Shown here one piece after another: positions 8,201 to 10,320 of a DNA stretch of 10,320 nt. Position numbers and translations under genes: made by a program. The notes beneath the pieces were generated by a model, which searched no databases, had not been told where the DNA came from, and saw only the letters and a list, made by a program, of their open reading frames with translations. Source of the stretch: JACCTH01 sp035250485 (lineage in GTDB: Bacteria > Actinomycetota > Acidimicrobiia > Spongiisociales > ZC4RG35). Position 1 is the stretch's first letter; each line of letters starts with the position of its first letter. The stretch covers positions 1-10,320 of the forward strand of contig DATFFB010000078.1 of the NCBI GenBank assembly GCA_035250485.1, in the 5' to 3' direction.

Positions 8201-8297
8201 GGAGCAGGGCGAGGACTGCTCGCTGCTTAGGAGGGCCGAGGTCGACGAGCTGACCGTCGACCTCGGCCTGGAGAGTTCCCAATATCCGAAAGTTCAT
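5289..8297 (-). CDS. SARP/BTAD - nSTAND1 NTPase - BMP/PnrA-type ligand-binding fusion regulator
   Basis: A 1002-residue protein in three parts. Residues 1-95 are a winged helix-turn-helix of the OmpR/SARP type (LGPPKQRAVLALLLL, then HSVQIYVSALRKLL and SPGYVL), followed by the BTAD helical module to about 235. Residues 251-680 match an nSTAND1 NTPase: NPYKGLGAFDEIDAGDFFGR, Walker A GPSGSGKS (292-299), Walker B region LLLFVDQFEELF (377-388) and LTLRADYYD (418-426). Residues about 684-1000 resemble the BMP/PnrA substrate-binding family: GDSSLFDGLLIGFDRAA, FALIDW, AHEGSFLVGAIAAL, VGFVGGM, FQAGFEAGARY, GADVIFHAAGASGHGVFEAA, AIGVDTDEF. BMP proteins are normally exported, and PnrA binds purine nucleosides. 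Here there is no signal peptide or hydrophobic span, so the domain should be cytoplasmic. The inferred role is ligand- and NTP-dependent transcription control. The start has GGAAGG (8311-8306) at 8-nt spacing. It lies 19 nt after the repeat protein gene and is followed by glgB, which may be a target. The ligand is unknown. Confidence 0.88.
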   Translation of the reverse strand: MNFRILGTLQAEVDGQLVDLGPPKQRAVLALLLLNANRIIATDRLIELIWGEAAPRTADHSVQIYVSALRKLLSDEGRIETRSPGYVLKVEPHELDAIRFQAFVESGEVEQLRLALQLWNGEPLSDFAYDEWAQPHIRRLRGLWARAIELLAEAELEDGRVATVPELLDGLISTEPLREAPRRLLMLALYRGGRQAEALRSYRDFRNLLIGEMGVEPSSDLSQLEEQILLQDPVLVPRRSARAISEAPSRNPYKGLGAFDEIDAGDFFGRDKLVSEMVDALASGSRLLVLVGPSGSGKSSAVRAGLIPALREGGVPGSDRWIVSTMLPGRNPFEPLEAALLRVSRSPIPTVLEQLTEDETGLLRVAQRLVAAEQGELLLFVDQFEELFILSTERERRHFLDNLVTAVTDPRSRVRLVLTLRADYYDRPLLSHRFAPVFASSVVNVLPLTPAELEAAIVEPAAGVNVGVQPQLLARLMSDVGEEAQALPLLQYTLTELFESRQGGMLDLSGYDTLGGLEGALTTRADYLFETFDPEGQEAAKRLLLHLVRSDRGSEPTRRRVALDDLRQLGEFDEILGTFISHRLLTADRDALTAKATIQVTHEALLEGWGRLRGWIELHSTDLQRRSALSAAAAEWDASGRDSDYLLTGGRLAQLDAWSKETTMPLAPLELDFLRASLNRRALPPIALVSEGRGDSSLFDGLLIGFDRAAAELGEGVVGEYTVYWWQAQAEVKRLAEAGVRDFVVMAGFGGKILDALAPEFPDNRFALIDWFGNQPNVQYVNFAAHEGSFLVGAIAALRSETNTVGFVGGMPSPLILNFQAGFEAGARYVRPDVGLLVEFLAPKWDFSGFNSKSLARAKTEPLYQAGADVIFHAAGASGHGVFEAALVESAAQGRHLWAIGVDTDEFLAVLDDRDVDIGGPDPRAWQPHILTSMILRWDMAAHTLIKEFASDHFRPGLRVFRLADDAIGYSTSGGFIDDLVPTIEDLKARILAGEIIVPETP

Positions 8298-8305
8298 CGC
8301 ACTCG

Positions 8306-8311
8306 CCTTCC
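8306..8311 (-). promoter_or_regulatory. Shine-Dalgarno site of the fusion regulator
   Basis: GGAAGG on the minus strand lies 8 nt before the ATG at 8297, a good ribosome-binding site that supports this start, and it sits in the 19-nt gap after the upstream gene's TAG. Confidence 0.7.
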
Positions 8312-8316
8312 GGACG

Positions 8317-8709
8317 CTACTGCCCTCGCAACTCCCACTGCTGGTCGTAGTAGTCGACTACAGATTCCCAATGAGCCCGCTCCCGATCCACCGCTGGCAC
8401 CCGGGTCGCATTGGCAATGAGGTCGTACTGGCGGGCATAGTGGTTGACGACTTCTTGCCAGTGCGCCGCTTCTCTCCGTGCTTCGGCATCAGCGATCGCT
8501 GGGTACTTTTGTTCGTAGTAGTCGACCACTTGTTGCCAATGCGCCTGTTCGAGGGCGGCCCGGCTTGGCCCGGCGTTCGTGAAAACCACCCAGCCGGCCA
8601 GGATCCCGATGACGAGGGCCAGGGCAATGATCGTTCCCTTGGTTCCGGCACGCATGCCCCCAGTGGGCTCCTCCCGCCGTACGACGGGTCGGGTGATGAG
8701 ATCGGTCAC
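8317..8709 (-). CDS. Small membrane-anchored protein with three AHW..VV.YY repeats, function unknown
   Basis: A 130-residue protein that I do not recognise as a named family. Residues 1-24 are hydrophilic with several arginines. Residues about 25-43 (GTIIALALVIGILAGWVVF) form one membrane span or uncleaved signal anchor. The rest holds three copies of a 14-residue unit: AHWQQVVDYYEQKY (56-69), AHWQEVVNHYARQY (82-95) and AHWESVVDYYDQQW (112-125), joined by charged linkers of 12 and 16 residues. The units look helical. By the positive-inside rule the N-terminus would be cytoplasmic and the repeats outside; a cleaved signal peptide is also possible. The GTG start is preceded by GAAGGAAG at 6-nt spacing. 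The gene ends 19 nt before the fusion regulator, so the two are likely co-transcribed, and it may be a partner or an envelope-side component of that regulator, but no activity can be read from the sequence. Confidence 0.8.
   Translation of the reverse strand: MTDLITRPVVRREEPTGGMRAGTKGTIIALALVIGILAGWVVFTNAGPSRAALEQAHWQQVVDYYEQKYPAIADAEARREAAHWQEVVNHYARQYDLIANATRVPAVDRERAHWESVVDYYDQQWELRGQ
8335..8544 (-). repeat. Three coding repeats within the small membrane protein gene
   Basis: Units lie at 8503-8544, 8425-8466 and 8335-8376. The first and last share an identical 14-base stretch, TCGTAGTAGTCGAC on the + strand (8513-8526 and 8345-8358), while the middle copy has diverged at DNA level more than at protein level. 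This suggests duplication of a 26-30-codon unit followed by selection on the protein pattern A-H-W-x-x-V-V-x-Y/H-Y. Confidence 0.8.
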
Positions 8710-8865
8710 TTGACGCTTCCTTCTATCGGCGTTTCCTCAGGCGGTTGACCCCGTGCCATCCGCTTCGACGCCGATGGCGGTCAAATTGCCGGAAGCGCCT
8801 CTAGAGCCTCTTGAGGTTTCCTCTAGATCTGCTCTATGAGGGCTCTCAGGCGACCGGTCTCTCCA
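8710..8865 (-). promoter_or_regulatory. Intergenic region with clustered palindromes, probable promoter/operator of the repeat protein-regulator unit
   Basis: This 156-bp gap separates the MFS stop from the GTG of the repeat protein and must hold the end of one unit and probably the promoter of the next. Visible elements on the + strand are two direct CCTCTAGA copies at 8798-8805 and 8820-8827 (22 bp apart, about two helical turns), the palindrome CCTCTTGAGG at 8807-8816 between them, the palindrome GACCGGTC at 8852-8859, and TTGACC/GGTCAA arms at 8745-8750 and 8779-8784. On the minus strand GAAGGAAG (8723-8716) is the ribosome site. A TTGACC at 8784-8779 resembles a -35 box, but no good -10 box follows at the right spacing. 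No hairpin with a T-run for the MFS gene was found. Confidence 0.45.
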
Positions 8866-10119
8866 CTATTTGCACCGGATCGGCGTCCGCAGACTCAGCC
8901 CGCGCTCCGTCAACCGCCGGGCGCCACACCAGGCGGCGGCGAAACAGGCGACCGCTCCGAAGCCGATCGCGGTGCGGGGGCCGAAGCGATCGCTCATCCA
9001 ACCGACGAGCGGAGAGCCGATGGGGGTGGTGCCGAGAAAGACCATGGCTTGGAGTGCGAGGACCCGACCTCGATATCGGGGCTCGGCCTGAAGCTGCATC
9101 ATGGCGGTCGACGTGGTCATGAAGGCAATGCTGCCGAGGCCCACCGCGAAAACGATTGGATAGGCCACCCACAAAGCCGGCGCCAGAGCCAGGGCGAGCA
9201 TGGCGATGCCGAAGGCGACGGCGGACCATACGAGATGTGAGAACGGAATCGCCCTCCGGCGAGCGGTGGCGATGGCACCGGTAACCGAGCCGAGGCTCAT
9301 GGTGGAGACCAGCAGGGTGTAAGCCTGATTGCTCCCCCCCAGGGGCCCAGTGATCAATAACGGCGTCGTGACGGTGAAGTTGAAGGCAAACGTCCCCACT
9401 ATCGCCATCATCACCAACGGAACCAACTGTTCTGGATTCGAGGCGACGTAGCGAAGGCCATCCCGGATCTGGCCAGGGGAACGGGGGGCGGGGGCTTCGG
9501 CGAAGAACTCGGCAGGCCGCATTCGCCGAAGGGCGGCGAGCACGACCAGATAGCTCACACCATCGAGGAGGAAACACCAGGCGTATCCCACGGTGACGAT
9601 CAACACCCCGGCGAGTGCTGGGCCGATCATTCGGGACGTCGTCATCAGGGTGCTGTTGAGGCTGACAGCGTTGGCGAGATTCTCCCTCGGCACCATCTCC
9701 ACGACGAAGGAGCGACGGGCCGGATTGTCGAAGGCGGTGATGATCCCCTGGATGCCGGCTAGAACGAAGATGAGTGGCACTGTTGCGACCCCCGCCAGAA
9801 CCACGGAGCCGAGGGCGAGCGACTGCAGCATCGCCGCACTTTGAGTGATGGTGAGCAGTCGGTGCTTGTCGCTGCGATCTGCCACGGCCCCTGCCCAGGC
9901 GCCGAGGAACAGGACCGGTCCGAATTGGGCGGCCGCTAGCAGACCGAGAAGCACGCCCGAACCAGTCATGTCAAGGACGAGCAGCGTCTGGGCCACCATC
10001 GTCATCCAACTGCCGGACTGCGAGATCACCTGACCTATGAAGAAAAGGCGAAAGTTGCGAAACCGCAGTGAGCGGAAAGTGTCGAGAAAGGCACCGCGGG
10101 ATGAGGCGAGGACCGTCAT
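8866..10119 (-). CDS. MFS transporter of the EntS / MFS_3 efflux type
   Basis: A 417-residue integral membrane protein, the usual size for a 12-span major facilitator exporter. It opens with the subfamily-typical 'FRSLRFRNFRLFFIGQVISQSGSWM' pattern (residues about 14-38). The loop between spans 2 and 3 has AGAVADRSDKHRLL. Later come DNPARRSFVVEMVPRENLANAVSLNS (about 130-155) and, after the central loop, the RDGLRYVASNP signature. The second half has several further hydrophobic spans and a second DR motif (MSDRFGPR). Such proteins usually export small hydrophobic compounds or siderophores using the proton gradient; the substrate cannot be told here. Its ATG overlaps the stop of the upstream MarR gene (ATGA, 10119-10116), so the two are translationally coupled and the regulator probably controls this pump. 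It does not look functionally tied to the glycogen genes. Confidence 0.9.
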   Translation of the reverse strand: MTVLASSRGAFLDTFRSLRFRNFRLFFIGQVISQSGSWMTMVAQTLLVLDMTGSGVLLGLLAAAQFGPVLFLGAWAGAVADRSDKHRLLTITQSAAMLQSLALGSVVLAGVATVPLIFVLAGIQGIITAFDNPARRSFVVEMVPRENLANAVSLNSTLMTTSRMIGPALAGVLIVTVGYAWCFLLDGVSYLVVLAALRRMRPAEFFAEAPAPRSPGQIRDGLRYVASNPEQLVPLVMMAIVGTFAFNFTVTTPLLITGPLGGSNQAYTLLVSTMSLGSVTGAIATARRRAIPFSHLVWSAVAFGIAMLALALAPALWVAYPIVFAVGLGSIAFMTTSTAMMQLQAEPRYRGRVLALQAMVFLGTTPIGSPLVGWMSDRFGPRTAIGFGAVACFAAAWCGARRLTERGLSLRTPIRCK

Positions 10120-10320
10120 TGCTTGGGTGCTTCGGCGGACAGCCGCTCGAGGATCGGCAGCGCCTGCTCGACCGCCTCCAGGTCGGTGGGAGAGAGGTCC
10201 CGCAAGCGCAACAGCAGGAAGGCGTTACGCCGGCTCCGGATCTGATCGACCAGGGCGTGTCCCTTCTTGGACAGTGTCACCAGGCTGACCCGTCGATCGG
10301 TGGGATCGGTGAGCCGATCG
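10116..10320 (-). CDS. MarR-family transcriptional regulator, C-terminal part (5' end outside window)
   Basis: On the minus strand, 67 codons run from the window edge to TGA at 10118-10116. They begin DRLTDPTDRRVSLVTLSKKG, the end of the winged-helix recognition region and the beta-hairpin 'wing' of MarR proteins (D..DRR...L.LT..G). Two amphipathic helices follow that form part of the dimer interface (ALVDQIRSRRNAFLLLRLRDLSPTDLEAVEQALPILERL). MarR proteins bind DNA as dimers and usually repress an adjacent efflux or detoxification gene until a small phenolic or other ligand binds. The overlap with the MFS gene supports that pairing. The DNA-recognition helix itself lies beyond the window. Confidence 0.88.
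   Translation of the reverse strand, partial: DRLTDPTDRRVSLVTLSKKGHALVDQIRSRRNAFLLLRLRDLSPTDLEAVEQALPILERLSAEAPKQ

Noticed and set aside
6248..8297. Frameshift or misassembly joining a regulator to a separate BMP transporter gene
   Set aside because: The frame is continuous, the NTPase-to-BMP junction has no stop or start with a ribosome site, and the BMP part lacks a signal peptide or lipobox, as expected for a real fusion.
8335..8544. Regularly spaced repeats considered as a CRISPR or DNA tandem array
   Set aside because: There are only three units with unequal spacing inside one open frame, and similarity is stronger in protein than in DNA, so these are protein repeats.
8745..8784. TTGACC and GGTCAA inverted arms as a promoter or operator
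   Set aside because: The arms are only 6 bp with a 28-bp spacer, and no acceptable -10 hexamer follows the minus-strand TTGACC, so it is not called as a promoter on its own.
8846..9577. A 243-codon minus-strand frame overlapping the MFS gene
   Set aside because: Composition is rich in Arg, Pro, Ser and His with no domain pattern, whereas the other frame encodes a complete MFS protein with clear signature motifs.

Overview
The window looks like a chromosomal segment from an actinobacterium. By eye it is moderately GC-rich, it has GTG starts, and it carries a SARP/BTAD-type regulator and an actinobacterial-style glycogen gene set. An Acidimicrobiia-like lineage would fit, but that placement is an inference. 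No mobile element, tRNA, rRNA or CRISPR array was seen.

Layout, left to right. Positions 1-99 hold the last codons of a probable lytic transglycosylase (+). A glycogen debranching enzyme gene, glgX (+), follows to 2060; its conserved N-terminal domain reaches back to about position 96 without any standard start codon. A short convergent gap (2061-2135) has two inverted repeats. All remaining genes are on the minus strand. Read in transcription order from the right edge they are: a MarR-family regulator (partial at the edge) overlapping an MFS efflux transporter by ATGA; a 156-bp gap with palindromes; a small membrane-anchored protein with three AHW-type repeats; a 1002-residue regulator; an 11+5-bp nested hairpin filling the gap; glgB (branching enzyme); and glgC (ADP-glucose pyrophosphorylase), overlapping glgB by 17 nt.

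The glycogen genes supply ADP-glucose (GlgC), introduce alpha-1,6 branches (GlgB) and remove them during breakdown (GlgX). Glycogen synthase is not in the window. The most unusual gene is the 1002-residue protein. It joins a SARP-type DNA-binding and BTAD module, an nSTAND1-type P-loop NTPase, and a C-terminal domain of the BMP/PnrA substrate-binding family, which is normally an exported nucleoside-binding lipoprotein. Here that domain sits where comparable regulators carry WD40 repeats, with no signal peptide or membrane segment before it, so it is probably a cytoplasmic ligand sensor. With the repeat protein before it and glgB-glgC directly after it on the same strand, it may form a ligand-responsive control unit for glycogen synthesis. 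That link is inferred from gene order only.
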